Source: Pseudomonas helmanticensis (GTDB lineage: Bacteria; Pseudomonadota; Gammaproteobacteria; Pseudomonadales; Pseudomonadaceae). From it: a stretch of DNA of 64,000 bases. Numbering within the stretch: position 1 is the stretch's first letter; every line of letters starts with the position of its first letter. The notes below the pieces were generated by a model. The model saw nothing but the letters and a program-made list of their open reading frames with translations, was not told the DNA's origin and did not search any database. Of the stretch, positions 17,143 to 25,848 are shown one piece after another. The stretch is taken from contig NZ_FXUY01000001.1 in the NCBI RefSeq assembly GCF_900182985.1, forward strand, positions 806,001 to 870,000, read 5' to 3'. The translations under genes were made by a program, and so were the position numbers.

Positions 17143-17306
17143 AAAGCTACGGGTTTATTCCGAACAGCCGATGCACATCCCGCCAGATTCCTGCCTATTG
17201 AACCTCCTTTGGCACTACATTATCGAATGCCTGCTTCACCGCCAGCGCCCCTGCCTCACTCTTGGGCAATGCCGAGCAAGGGGGGGCGGTCCTTCAAGCG
17301 TTCCGA

Positions 17307-17846
17307 TCAATCTCGCGGAGCCTGGGCAGTCGAATGTCCCACGCTCGCGAGAAAAGTGCCGGTATCTCGATTAGACCGCAGACAAACCACGCGACAAGCT
17401 GTTGGCGCTGTTGCCACCAGTTGCTGCATCTTTTCTCGCGCTGATTTTTTCGTCCGCCACATGAATTTAAAAAACTCCGGAAGGTTCGCCAGTCGCTCGG
17501 GGCAGTTCTCAGGCAAATCGGGCCGAGATTGACCGCGTTGGAGCAGCGTTCTACGTAGTACTCGCAGGAATCGAAGCGTCGCCGAACGATCAATCCAGAT
17601 CAAAAGATCAGCACGGGCCATCCGGTTGTCCCAAGTGGCTGAATGTCCACCTTCGAATATCCAGAAATCTTGGGCCTCTACATCCAGACAAAGCTGCGTC
17701 TTCTCGTCCCGGCTTCGTTCGATCCACCCTGGCTGCCAGTGGATGGTGTCGATATGAACGACCGGCAAGCCCGTGCGCTGACCTAGCTCACGTGCCAAAG
17801 TGCTTTTGCCTGACCCAGGTTGACCGACAATCATCACCCGTTGCAT
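17307..17846 (-). CDS. P-loop NTPase / adenylate-kinase-like protein (FlaR-type)
   Basis: A 179-residue protein with the Walker A GQPGSGKST at residues 8-16, then LPVVHIDTIHWQPGW and FWIFEGGHSATWDNRMARADLLIWID, which contains the lid/Walker B region. This is the layout of the adenylate-kinase-like proteins annotated as DNA topology modulation protein FlaR or as AAA ATPases. Real activity and substrate are unknown. Cytoplasmic. The C-terminal LRSNRD motif is usual for the group. Confidence 0.82.
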   Translation of the reverse strand: MQRVMIVGQPGSGKSTLARELGQRTGLPVVHIDTIHWQPGWIERSRDEKTQLCLDVEAQDFWIFEGGHSATWDNRMARADLLIWIDRSATLRFLRVLRRTLLQRGQSRPDLPENCPERLANLPEFFKFMWRTKKSAREKMQQLVATAPTACRVVCLRSNRDTGTFLASVGHSTAQAPRD

Positions 17847-18000
17847 CGAAGCTCCTTCTCGCCATGCAAGCTGATTTTTGGGGGTGGCGATTTTACGTCA
17901 ATGTCTATCTCGGTCAACAACAAGTGGTCAGTACGACAGGCAACTTTCGCCCAGAATGAATGGCAAACTGCAGGTCGAGAGAAGTCAGCGGTAAACACCG

Positions 18001-18040
18001 CATCTGGCCGAAAGCTGCCGGTCACGAATGGCAGCACATC
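18001..18040. repeat. Dispersed intergenic repeat, copy 2
   Basis: CATCTGGCCGAAAGCTGCC and GTCACGAATGGCAGC here match modules of the element at 1021-1070. The two copies are noncoding and differ in order of the modules. Confidence 0.4.
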
Positions 18041-18110
18041 TGGCATTATGTTTTTTGACAAGCCTGTCCTGAATTCATCACACAATTGAATCGGCGAGTA
18101 CTTTCATCCC

Positions 18111-18335
18111 ATGAGCAAAGGTCTGAATGATGCCAACCTGGATTACGTACTTGCGGTCATTGAAAATGCACCAAACACGGAATTAAGTGTGATGTGTGAA
18201 CAGTTGCAAATCGACAGTCGCGATCTTCTGAATCAATTGGCGATCTCAGTAGCCAGACTGTTTCTTACTGGTACTCGCGATTTTCATTACTGTGATGAGG
18301 TGATGAATATTGTCATCGGCGATATCGTCGACTAG
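18111..18335 (+). CDS. Small hypothetical protein, 74 aa
   Basis: The product MSKGLNDANLDYVLAVIENA... is acidic and helical, with no signal peptide, and I do not recognise it. Codon use is less biased than in core genes. It is followed after only three bases by a second small frame (57 aa), which suggests translational coupling and a two-gene unit. No strong ribosome site precedes ATG 18111. Confidence 0.45.
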   Translation: MSKGLNDANLDYVLAVIENAPNTELSVMCEQLQIDSRDLLNQLAISVARLFLTGTRDFHYCDEVMNIVIGDIVD

Positions 18336-18338
18336 TCC

Positions 18339-18512
18339 ATGCACACGGATATGCCCCAGCCGGCATTTTCTATCTACCAAGCATTTGATGCAGGCGAGTA
18401 TTGGCACAGCGACGATGACCGGGATGTATTTCCTTGGGAGAAGTGGACGCGGCCTGAACTCGAGAGAATTTTGTGTGAGGTCGACGACGGCGCACGCGGC
18501 CTTTCGAAGTAG
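18339..18512 (+). CDS. Small hypothetical protein, 57 aa
   Basis: An ATG frame three bases after the previous stop encodes MHTDMPQPAFSIYQAFDAGEY followed by WHSDDDRDVFPWEKWTRPELERIL, an acidic, Trp-rich small protein. The pattern SIYQAFDAGEYWH and PWExWTRPEL looks like a folded protein rather than noise. Unknown family. Its position right behind the 74-aa frame suggests co-expression, for example as a toxin/immunity-like or accessory pair, but no direct evidence supports a function. Confidence 0.45.
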   Translation: MHTDMPQPAFSIYQAFDAGEYWHSDDDRDVFPWEKWTRPELERILCEVDDGARGLSK

Positions 18513-18697
18513 GTTCGGCTTGAGCCCTCAAAGGACCGCACTTGACCGATCGCTGCCGCCCACGGAACGAACGATTCGATGAATCACGCAATGAAACTGC
18601 GAAACTCGCCGAGCTCATAAAGCGAAATACATGATGGGGTGCAGTCATCAAACTACGTTATTCAAAGGGCGCAGGCCTGCCGCCGACGCATCTGACT

Positions 18698-19054
18698 TTG
18701 ATCAGCTCCGTAGACTCCGTTACTGGCATCCTGATGTTTGCCTGTACTGAAGTCGGGGAGTGCAGAGTTCAGTACACATCACGTGCCGAGTTGTTGTGCA
18801 TGCTCAACAGCCTTTTGCGTCAGCGCGTGCCCATTGCTGTCGGCGGCATGCTCCCGGGACCTGCCGACGAAGTCGACATGTTAATAGCGAACGCAGTACT
18901 TGAAGGCCCCTACATAGCACTGTCCTGGTCGGGCCCCGAGCAATGGACTCTGCGCGAGATCGACTCCAGCATTGCTGAGTGGCAGCCAGTGCCTGATGCT
19001 CAAAGTATGGCCAATGTGTCATTCGATCCGAGGTCCCTGAAACGCTCGGGCTGA
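18698..19054 (+). CDS. Hypothetical protein or gene remnant, 118 aa (TTG start)
   Basis: An open frame of 118 codons without ATG; TTG at 18698 is the first usable start and no ribosome site is visible. The translation (SVTGILMFACTEVGECRVQYTSRAELL, later EGPYIALSWSGPEQW) looks like real protein rather than a shadow, and the open frame extends 18 codons further upstream. It may be the C-terminal part of a larger, broken gene. Unknown family. Confidence 0.35.
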   Translation: MISSVDSVTGILMFACTEVGECRVQYTSRAELLCMLNSLLRQRVPIAVGGMLPGPADEVDMLIANAVLEGPYIALSWSGPEQWTLREIDSSIAEWQPVPDAQSMANVSFDPRSLKRSG

Positions 19055-19157
19055 ATTGGCTAATAAATTAATGCAAGTCCGGGTGGTTCATCGCTTCTGG
19101 CAGTAGTCGCATACGCCCGCGACAGGCAGCGGACGGCTCGGCTCAGATTCAGCGTGA

Positions 19158-19247
19158 TCAAGCCGGTCTCTCATTCAACCGCTCTACCAAACTGACGAGA
19201 TACCCGTCGGGGTCCTTGACGATGAATTCGCGCTGGCCACTTCTACA
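19158..19247 (-). pseudogene. C-terminal remnant of a VOC/glyoxalase-family gene
   Basis: Thirty codons ending at a TGA encode GQREFIVKDPDGYLVSLVERL, the characteristic last strand and metal-ligand region of VOC (glyoxalase/bleomycin-resistance) proteins, where the Glu/Asp and DPDGY are conserved. No start or N-terminal domain is present. The frame continues directly from the DUF2986 stop codon at 19248-19250, so the two partial genes were joined in frame by a deletion or recombination. Confidence 0.65.
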
Positions 19248-19397
19248 TCATTGGCCCGACTCCACCACCAGCCCCTCAGCCTCCATCTTCGCCCGCTCAG
19301 CCTTACTAATGTACTTCGGCTTCTTCGGCGCCAATTTCGCGCTGGCCTTCTTGGCCTTTTCCTTGAACAACTGCTTCAATTTCTTCTGACGATTCAT
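19248..19397 (-). CDS. DUF2986 family small basic protein, 49 aa, shortened
   Basis: The product starts MNRQKKLKQLFKEKAKKA, then PKKPKYISKAERAKMEAE, the recognisable lysine-rich DUF2986 family. It ends in VVESGQ; family members as I recall them have a longer acidic/alanine tail, so the 3 prime end has probably been replaced at the junction with the glyoxalase remnant. Function unknown; probably nucleic-acid or ribosome associated only by charge. Start ATG 19397. Confidence 0.7.
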   Translation of the reverse strand: MNRQKKLKQLFKEKAKKASAKLAPKKPKYISKAERAKMEAEGLVVESGQ

Positions 19398-19430
19398 CTA
19401 CGTTACTCAGTAAGCAAACTTAAAAACCGA

Positions 19431-19754
19431 CTATCGAAGGGCGTAAACGCAGGCTTCCATGACCGAACCATCAGCCAACGTCACCTGCGTCAAAACACGC
19501 TGATACTCAGCCCCTTCAAACTCATCAAGCGCCGCCCAATGAGCGTGAAAATTCCCGGAAGAAAACACGAAGCCCTCAATCACATCGCCATCGTCGGCCA
19601 ACACCAGCCCCGGAAAGCCCATTTGCGCGCCCCAGCCCGCTTGCGCCAGACGACCCTTGAGCGAAGCCGATTGCCAGGTGCCGCCGATGTTCAACATGAC
19701 GTGCTCATTCGGTCGCCCCGGCCCCAGGGTTCCATAAACGAATAGATGCTCCAC
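19431..19754 (-). CDS. Gamma-glutamylcyclotransferase-like (AIG2/GGCT fold)
   Basis: A 107-residue protein with the diagnostic FVYGTLGPGRPN at residues 5-16 (YGTL substrate loop) and DEFEGAEYQRV near residue 78, which carries the catalytic acidic residue of the fold. Family members release 5-oxoproline from gamma-glutamyl peptides or act on gamma-glutamylamines. GGAAGGAA precedes the ATG. Cytoplasmic, single domain. Confidence 0.85.
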   Translation of the reverse strand: MEHLFVYGTLGPGRPNEHVMLNIGGTWQSASLKGRLAQAGWGAQMGFPGLVLADDGDVIEGFVFSSGNFHAHWAALDEFEGAEYQRVLTQVTLADGSVMEACVYALR

Positions 19755-19821
19755 GTGTGTTCCTTCCGATCAAAAGGGGCGAATCCTGACGCATGGATCG
19801 GGTTCAGGCAACGTCAATTGC

Positions 19822-20730
19822 TCACATCGCGATAAAGTCGCGTACGGCCTTGATGGTTGGGGTCGGTGCTTCTTCCATCAGCCAGTGTCCGGCGGCCGGG
19901 ATCACCACTTCGGTGACGTTGTCGGCGGCGTTGCGCATGACGATGGCTTCGTTGTTGCCGAAGGACTTCTCACCGCCGACAGCCAGCACCGGCATGGTCA
20001 GTTTCTGTTGCAGAACCGGCGCGTTGTCGATGGCGTCCTGACGGATGCTGCGGAACTGGGCGAACGCGGCGTGCATCGCTCCGGGGCGGGCGTAGAGTTT
20101 GGCGTAGTGCTGACGGGTGCCTTCGTCGACCTTGGCGGGGGTGCCGGCGAACTCGTTCCAGAAGCGGTCGAGGTAGATGCGCTCGCGCCCGGCTACCAAA
20201 CGCTCCATGTCGGCGCCGCCGAAGTCGAAGTGCCAGAGCATCGGCGAGCGGACGATGTCGTTCCACGGCGTGATGCCGGGCACGGGCGCGTCCATCACCA
20301 CCAGCCGATCGGTGAGTTGCGGATAGCGCGCGGCATAGGCGAAGGCGACCATGGTGCCGATGTCGTGACCGATCACCACTGAGTGTTCGATTTTCAGCGC
20401 GCTCAACACCCCGCGAATGTCAGCGGCCTGAGTCTTTTTGTCGTAACCATCCTGCGCAATCGACGACAAACCCATGCCGCGCAGATCCGGCACTACCACC
20501 GTGTGGTCACGCGCCAGATCCGCCGCCAGCGGTGCCCACATGTCGCCGGTGTCGCCGAAACCATGCAACAGCACCACGGCAGGGCCTTTACCGCCGACGC
20601 GGACGTGCATTGTTGCGCCTTCGACTTTGATGTCCTGGGTTTTGAAAGATGAAGGAAATGGTGTGACGTCTGCGTGGGCTTGAATACTCAAGACGAGCAG
20701 AGCAACAGCGGTCAGCAAGCGACGGGGCAT
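19822..20730 (-). CDS. Exported alpha/beta hydrolase, epoxide-hydrolase-like
   Basis: The 302-residue form starting at 20730 (GGAG upstream) has a signal peptide MPRRLLTAVALLVLSIQAHA, so the enzyme is periplasmic. The fold shows HGFG oxyanion loop (56-59), the nucleophile elbow GHDIGT with Asp123 rather than Ser, and the late GHWLME with His282. Asp nucleophiles are typical of epoxide hydrolases and dehalogenases. The cap domain (PVPGITPWNDIVRSPMLWHF) resembles epoxide hydrolases. Physiological substrate unknown. Confidence 0.85.
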   Translation of the reverse strand: MPRRLLTAVALLVLSIQAHADVTPFPSSFKTQDIKVEGATMHVRVGGKGPAVVLLHGFGDTGDMWAPLAADLARDHTVVVPDLRGMGLSSIAQDGYDKKTQAADIRGVLSALKIEHSVVIGHDIGTMVAFAYAARYPQLTDRLVVMDAPVPGITPWNDIVRSPMLWHFDFGGADMERLVAGRERIYLDRFWNEFAGTPAKVDEGTRQHYAKLYARPGAMHAAFAQFRSIRQDAIDNAPVLQQKLTMPVLAVGGEKSFGNNEAIVMRNAADNVTEVVIPAAGHWLMEEAPTPTIKAVRDFIAM

Positions 20731-20852
20731 GGTTACGTCTCCGGACGGTGCGAGGGCGATGGGTTTCGTTCGATGGCTCGACAAACTCTCGGCGGCGCAA
20801 AACACGGGCGACAGGCTGCCGGTGAGGTTTCGACAGAATCAGCGTAGACGCA

Positions 20853-20960
20853 TTATGGGGGGGTGAGGATTTTCGGGTGCTCACTGGCCGTTTCGTAATA
20901 GGCGCAGGCTTTTTCGAGGTTGCTGACCAGTACGTCGATAGGGTTGAACTTCAAGTCCAT
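20853..20960 (-). CDS. Small hypothetical protein, 35 aa
   Basis: ATG 20960, with AAGGGA just upstream, opens a 35-codon frame: MDLKFNPIDVLVSNLEKACA then YYETASEHPK. It lies 92 bp downstream of the methyltransferase on the same strand. The N-terminus looks folded (beta strand then helix) and recalls the first strand of VOC proteins, so it may be a real microprotein or a remnant. Function unknown. Confidence 0.35.
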   Translation of the reverse strand: MDLKFNPIDVLVSNLEKACAYYETASEHPKILTPP

Positions 20961-21052
20961 GGGAAGTCCCTTGGCAGAAGGGTCGTATCGCGGCAACTGG
21001 GCGGGACGGCGGCTGTTTTTTCCTGCCGCCGTCCCCGCGCAATCCACTTTGA

Positions 21053-22594
21053 TCAGACGATTTTCAACGCACTGAGAATAATCAGCGATTGCTCGGCAAA
21101 GGCCTGGGCCTGTTCGATCAGCTCGGCGATGTTTTCTTCGGCCGTGGTCAGCGTTTTGCCGTCCTTGATCAGCACTTCGTTCTGTTCGGCGATGACGCTC
21201 CACACCAACTGCGCCCACTCTGACGGGTGCTGTTTGCCCTGCCGGATCGAAATCAGGAACAGTTGCTGGAAGCGGCTGACCGTGACGCCACCGCCGGTGA
21301 CCGGGCTGCTCAGCACTTGAATGTTGGCGTTGTACAGCGAGCGTTTGCACAGTTGCAGGTTGAACGCGGCGCAGCGTTCGTACACCCGCGCCTCGATGGC
21401 TTCGCTCTGGCAGGGGGCTACCGCGCCCATGCCGACCAGAATGGCGAGGGCTTGCTCGAGATCGTCATAGGCCATCGGCGCCACCGCGGCGAGCAACTGC
21501 TGCATGGTTTTGGCTTCATACATCTGCGCCGCCAGTGCGTCGAGCAGCGGGCCGTAGATTTCTGGCTGCAGTGACGCTTCGCCCGCCGGGCCGGTGACGC
21601 TGGACGCGACGCTTTCTGCCGGGCGCAACAGGATAAACCGCGTATCGAGCATGCGCGAGCGGCGCTCGACGGTGCTAAGCCGGTTGGCGCCGCGCACATA
21701 CAGATCGCGACGGAAAGACTGGTTGACGAAGTAGTCCCGCGCTTGCTCACGCATCAGCGGATGCTCGATGCCTTCAAGAAAGGCCAGGCCTTCGGCGCTC
21801 AGGTTGAGTGCATCGACCGAGTCCAGCGGCGTCGCCGTCGTAGCGTAATCGAGCTTGGCCGGGGCCAACGCGTCGGCCATGTCGGCGAAATACATGCAAT
21901 TCCAGTCACGATTGAAATATTCGTGGGCGACGTACTGGCGATCCTGGCCTTTGATGGTCTGCAACCTGGCGCCCAGATGCGGTGCAGCAATGGCGTATTT
22001 CGGGTTGGCCGCCAGCAGCGCTTCGGAAAATTGCAGCGCGGCATCGATGCGCTGATCGGCGCGCGTCGAGTGATTGGCAAAGCGGTCGTGCAGACTGAAC
22101 AGTTGGCGCAACGGCGCTGAAGGCGACCAGCCCGGAAACGCGTTGTAGCTGACGTACAGATGACCACCCGGCTTGAGGTGACGCCGGGCGAACTCGACAA
22201 TCAGCTTCTGATTGTCACGGCTGACCCAGGTCCAGATGCCATGCAGGCTGATGCTGTCGAACTGCGGCAGATCATCGCGCGCCAGCAGTTGCTCGAAGCT
22301 GTCGTCGTACAGCTGCGCACCGTTGTTGCCGAGGTTTGCCAGCTCAACGGCATGGGCGGCCTGGCCCGGATGGAAGTCGGTGCCGACAAAGCCGCCCGGA
22401 TTGGCCGTGGCGTGGATATTGATCGACACGCCCTGACCAAAACCGAGTTCGCAGTGATAACCGTCGGCACTGTCCAGACTGGCAAAACCACGCAACAACA
22501 AGCAGTAGCGCTGGAACACCGGATTGATCTCCCGGCTATAGCTGTAGGTGTAGCCTTCGTCGGTGAAATAGCCTTCGTTCCAGGCGTTGCTCAT
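21053..22594 (-). CDS. Class I methyltransferase with regulatory domain
   Basis: A 513-residue cytoplasmic protein. The first 270 residues are a SAM methyltransferase: CELGFGQGVSINIHA (motif I), VGTDFHPGQAAHAVEL (ribose acid), FDSISLHGIWTWVS (motif IV) and PGGHLYVSYNAFPG. The middle and C-terminal parts are the helical MethyTransf_Reg-type domain found C-terminal to such enzymes. These occur in surface polysaccharide and unknown modification pathways. It is a stand-alone gene here, so the substrate cannot be guessed. Confidence 0.85.
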   Translation of the reverse strand: MSNAWNEGYFTDEGYTYSYSREINPVFQRYCLLLRGFASLDSADGYHCELGFGQGVSINIHATANPGGFVGTDFHPGQAAHAVELANLGNNGAQLYDDSFEQLLARDDLPQFDSISLHGIWTWVSRDNQKLIVEFARRHLKPGGHLYVSYNAFPGWSPSAPLRQLFSLHDRFANHSTRADQRIDAALQFSEALLAANPKYAIAAPHLGARLQTIKGQDRQYVAHEYFNRDWNCMYFADMADALAPAKLDYATTATPLDSVDALNLSAEGLAFLEGIEHPLMREQARDYFVNQSFRRDLYVRGANRLSTVERRSRMLDTRFILLRPAESVASSVTGPAGEASLQPEIYGPLLDALAAQMYEAKTMQQLLAAVAPMAYDDLEQALAILVGMGAVAPCQSEAIEARVYERCAAFNLQLCKRSLYNANIQVLSSPVTGGGVTVSRFQQLFLISIRQGKQHPSEWAQLVWSVIAEQNEVLIKDGKTLTTAEENIAELIEQAQAFAEQSLIILSALKIV

Positions 22595-22706
22595 GGTTGC
22601 AGACTCTTGTATTGGAAGTGAAAGTCGCTCTTATAAGGGGTTGTGGCTGCGCACGACAAGCAGAAAATCTGCGCCTGTGCAGTCAGCGGTCAGTGGGCAG
22701 ACCCGT

Positions 22707-23192
22707 TCACGCCAGACGCATGCCCATCTCGAATGCACGCGTCTCGAAGCCGAACTCGGTATAAATGCGTGCCGCGCGTTCGTTGAACGGCCAGACGGTC
22801 AGGCGCAAATCGCTGGCCCCGTGCTCGACGGCCCAGTCTTTCACCCGCTGAATCAGCGCCAGACCGATGCCCTGGCCCCAGAACTGTTCCGCGACACACA
22901 CCGAGCCAATACGCACGACGTTCTGCGGCTGCATCAACGGCCCGACACTGGCCGACAGATTCGCAGTAATGAACGCCGCTGCCCGCTCGCCGACATGGGC
23001 GATGAACGCCACGCTCCCCGGCTTCTCGAAAATTCCCGACCAGTGTGGCAAGTCACGGGAAAAATCTTCGGTGGCGGCGGCGTAGATGTCGGGGCGGGCG
23101 GCGTGGTGGACCGAATTGAGCAATTGGCCCAGCTCGCACATCGACAGCGCATCTTCGACGGTGGCGGTTCGGTAGGTAATGACTTCATCCAT
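22707..23192 (-). CDS. GNAT family N-acetyltransferase
   Basis: A 161-residue GNAT enzyme. The acetyl-CoA loop is VCVAEQFWGQGIGLALIQRV (QGIG), and the C-terminal strand is NERAARIYTEFGFETRAFEM. The start at 23192 (MDEVITYRTATVEDA) fits the family better than a 23-residue upstream extension, and GGAG lies 11 bases before it. Substrate unknown; cytoplasmic. Confidence 0.85.
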   Translation of the reverse strand: MDEVITYRTATVEDALSMCELGQLLNSVHHAARPDIYAAATEDFSRDLPHWSGIFEKPGSVAFIAHVGERAAAFITANLSASVGPLMQPQNVVRIGSVCVAEQFWGQGIGLALIQRVKDWAVEHGASDLRLTVWPFNERAARIYTEFGFETRAFEMGMRLA

Positions 23193-23475
23193 GACGGGTA
23201 ACGCTCCTTGGGCAATGTAGGGGATTCGTTCACTAGGGCAGGGGGCTTGTGTCGTATTCAAGCTGTTTTATTGGCAGCACTTTAGCAAGGTTGCAAGTCA
23301 GCAGGTACAGACGCGCGGTGACCTGCACCTGGGTTGCTTTTTCAGGCCAATCTGTACATTGAATCCTGCTGCGATAAACCAATAATCGAGCGCTCGAATT
23401 CTTGGATATTGGGCACTGTATGGACACTCTACGCATTGATCGCGAATCACAGGCAATCGACTTCGGGAGGCGCGC

Positions 23476-24291
23476 ATGAGCCTTCATTTGCGCACCAAGC
23501 GCCTGACCGTGCCGCAATTGGTGGCGATGAAAGGCCAGGAGAAAATCGTTTCCCTGACGGCGTATTCCAGCGCGATCGCCAAGCTGATCGATCCCATCGT
23601 CGACTTTATTCTGGTCGGTGATTCCACGGCCATGGTCGGTTACGGCCGTCCCTCGACGTTGAGCATGCAGCTTGAGGAAATCATCGGCCACACCCGCGCG
23701 GTGGTCGATAGCACGCGGCTGGCCTGCGTGATTGCCGACATGCCGTTTGGCAGTTATCAGGAATCCCATGAGCAGGCGTTTCGCAATTGTGCGCAGGTGC
23801 TGGCCCGCACCGGTTGCGATGCGGTCAAGCTGGAAGCCAACAAGGCCTTGGCGTCGACCGTCGAATTTCTCGTGGCGCGCGGTATTCCGGTGATGGCGCA
23901 CGTCGGGTTGATGCCGCAATTCGTCAACGTCATGGGCGGCTTCAAGGCGCAGGGCCTGACCGCTGAAACCGGCGCACTGATTGCCGAAGACGCCCGGGCC
24001 AATCTCGATGCCGGCGCCTTCAGTCTGGTGCTCGAAGGCGTGGCTGAAGGGGTAGCCCGGCAGATCACTCTGGAGTCGAAAATGCCCACCATCGGCATTG
24101 GCGCCTCGCCAGCCTGCGACGGGCAGGTGCTGGTCACCGAAGATGTCCTCGGCCTGAGCGGTGAGCAGCCGCCGCGCTTCGTCAAACAATACGCCGATGT
24201 CGGCGCGGTGATTCGGGATGCGTGCGCGCGTTTTGCCGACGATGTGCGCGATGGCCGGTTTCCGGAGGCGCGGCATTGTTATGGGTTGTGA
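23476..24291 (+). CDS. panB: 3-methyl-2-oxobutanoate hydroxymethyltransferase
   Basis: PanB makes ketopantoate from 2-oxoisovalerate and methylene-tetrahydrofolate, the first step to pantothenate. The 271 residues show [26 protein letters not shown] (magnesium and substrate Asp), [17 protein letters not shown] with the catalytic Glu region, and MAHVGLMPQ, all family motifs. GGGAGG precedes ATG. The usual partner panC is absent, and pseudomonads normally have a panBC locus elsewhere, so this may be a second copy. It converges on a MocR regulator with only six bases between the stops. Confidence 0.92.
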   Translation: MSLHLRTKRLTVPQLVAMKGQEKIVSLTAYSSAIAKLIDPIVDFILVGDSTAMVGYGRPSTLSMQLEEIIGHTRAVVDSTRLACVIADMPFGSYQESHEQAFRNCAQVLARTGCDAVKLEANKALASTVEFLVARGIPVMAHVGLMPQFVNVMGGFKAQGLTAETGALIAEDARANLDAGAFSLVLEGVAEGVARQITLESKMPTIGIGASPACDGQVLVTEDVLGLSGEQPPRFVKQYADVGAVIRDACARFADDVRDGRFPEARHCYGL

Positions 24292-24297
24292 GCGCGG

Positions 24298-25743
24298 CTA
24301 GGTTGCTGCGTCGATAGCCTGAGCCAGTGCTGTCAGCGCCTGGGCAATGTCCTTGTCCCAGTCGAGGGTGTAGCTCAGGCGCAGGTGCTGCTGCCACGCC
24401 CCTTGCTGGCTGAAGATTTCCCCGGGGGCGATGACGATGCGCTCGGCCAGCAAACGCTCGAACACTTGCCGCATTTTTATCGGGGGCAACACCTTGAGCC
24501 AGAAACTGGCACCGCCGTGCGGGACGACCATTTGCCAGCGGCCATTGGCGTGTTGCTCAAGCAACGCCTGCATCTGTTGCATGCGCTGCAGCAATAGCGT
24601 CTGCAGCGTTTTCAGGTGTGGGTCGATGCGTTTGGACAGGTAGAGCCTGGCGATGGCTTTCTGTCGGATCGTCGAGAGACGAAAGCCGCGTTCAAGAAAG
24701 GATCGTTGCAATTGCGCCCGTTGCTGGCGGCACAGGACATAGCCGTAAGGGGCTTCGGCGCCGATGATCTTATCGAAGGTCGAGAACACCAACAGCCTGT
24801 CCGGATCGGCAAAATCGCGATAGCGCGCGGCTGAGGGGGAGAAGCAGAATTCTCCCCAGGTGTCGTTTTCAAACAGCCAGATCTCGCGCTCGGCCAGCCA
24901 GCGACAGATCTGCTGTTTATCCTCTGCCGGCATCAGCCCGCCCTGGGGGATATTTACCGTCGATGAGAGTACGGCGAGGCGCACCGGTTCGCGCGTGAGC
25001 ACTTCGTTGAGTGCGGGCAGGTCAAAGCGCCCGTCGTCGCCGAGAGGGATTTCGATCACACGAATTTTCGCGGCCTGCAACTGACGCAAAATCGCCCACG
25101 AGCAGGGCGATTCCACCAGTGCGACGCTGCCATTGAGATCCAACGCAGTCAGCGACAATTCGAACACACTGCGCAAATCCGCGCCGATGTACACCTGCTC
25201 GGCCTGCCAGAAATTTTTAGCGGAGCGGGTGTAGCGTTCGGCCACGGCAGCGCGCAATTCGGCTTCGCCGAATGGCTGATAAAGCGGCGCGTGAGACTGC
25301 GGGTATTGGCGAGTCAGTTCGCGCTCGATCATCAACAGTGGGCTCTGCAGCGACAGCAGCATCGCCGGGGCATCGCTGCTCAGCGCGAGCATGCCAGGCT
25401 GCCGGGCGCTGGCGAACACGCTGTCGAGCAGGCTGGCCGAGGTGGCACTTAGCGGCGCTGACGCTACTGCGCGGGTGAAATAGCCGAACTTGGCTTTGGC
25501 GTAAATCCGTCCCTCGTCTTCGAGGAGCGCATAGGCGTACTTGGTCGTCGACACCGAAACACCCAGGCGCAACGCCAGTTGGCGCAAAGACGGCAGTTTC
25601 TGCTCGCCGGCACCGGTGGCGGCCTCGATCAGACCGATGAGGTAGTGATAGACCGCCTGATAGGCGAAAGAAGCGTCCTTGCGTGTCGTCACGCTGTGAT
25701 CCTTGAGGGTCGAGTCGGTCAGAATTCTACTGGCATTGGGCAA
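24298..25743 (-). CDS. MocR/PdxR-type GntR regulator with aminotransferase domain
   Basis: A 481-residue fusion. Residues about 25-90 form the GntR winged helix (LPSLRQLALRLGVSVSTTKYAYALLEDEGRIY). The rest is a fold-type I aminotransferase-like domain with EQVYIGADLRSVFEL, FENDTWGEF (Asp contacting PLP) and FSTFDKIIGAEAPYGY with the expected Lys for the PLP Schiff base. Such regulators respond to PLP plus a ligand such as an amino compound. It converges with panB; its target is probably not known from position. Confidence 0.88.
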   Translation of the reverse strand: MPNASRILTDSTLKDHSVTTRKDASFAYQAVYHYLIGLIEAATGAGEQKLPSLRQLALRLGVSVSTTKYAYALLEDEGRIYAKAKFGYFTRAVASAPLSATSASLLDSVFASARQPGMLALSSDAPAMLLSLQSPLLMIERELTRQYPQSHAPLYQPFGEAELRAAVAERYTRSAKNFWQAEQVYIGADLRSVFELSLTALDLNGSVALVESPCSWAILRQLQAAKIRVIEIPLGDDGRFDLPALNEVLTREPVRLAVLSSTVNIPQGGLMPAEDKQQICRWLAEREIWLFENDTWGEFCFSPSAARYRDFADPDRLLVFSTFDKIIGAEAPYGYVLCRQQRAQLQRSFLERGFRLSTIRQKAIARLYLSKRIDPHLKTLQTLLLQRMQQMQALLEQHANGRWQMVVPHGGASFWLKVLPPIKMRQVFERLLAERIVIAPGEIFSQQGAWQQHLRLSYTLDWDKDIAQALTALAQAIDAAT

Positions 25744-25848
25744 ATACCAGAAACGTCACTTCCGGCACCGAGATTCGAAGTCGGCTATACCCTAACGGGG
25801 TATGGCGCAGTGCCATATCCGTGCAAGTTACAAGCATGGAGCGTGAAT

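Noticed and set aside
17195..17290. Minus-strand open stretch ending SEAGALAVKQAFDNVVPKEVQ
   Set aside because: It reads like a protein C-terminus but a stop lies about 30 codons upstream, so at most a remnant; I cannot identify the parent gene.
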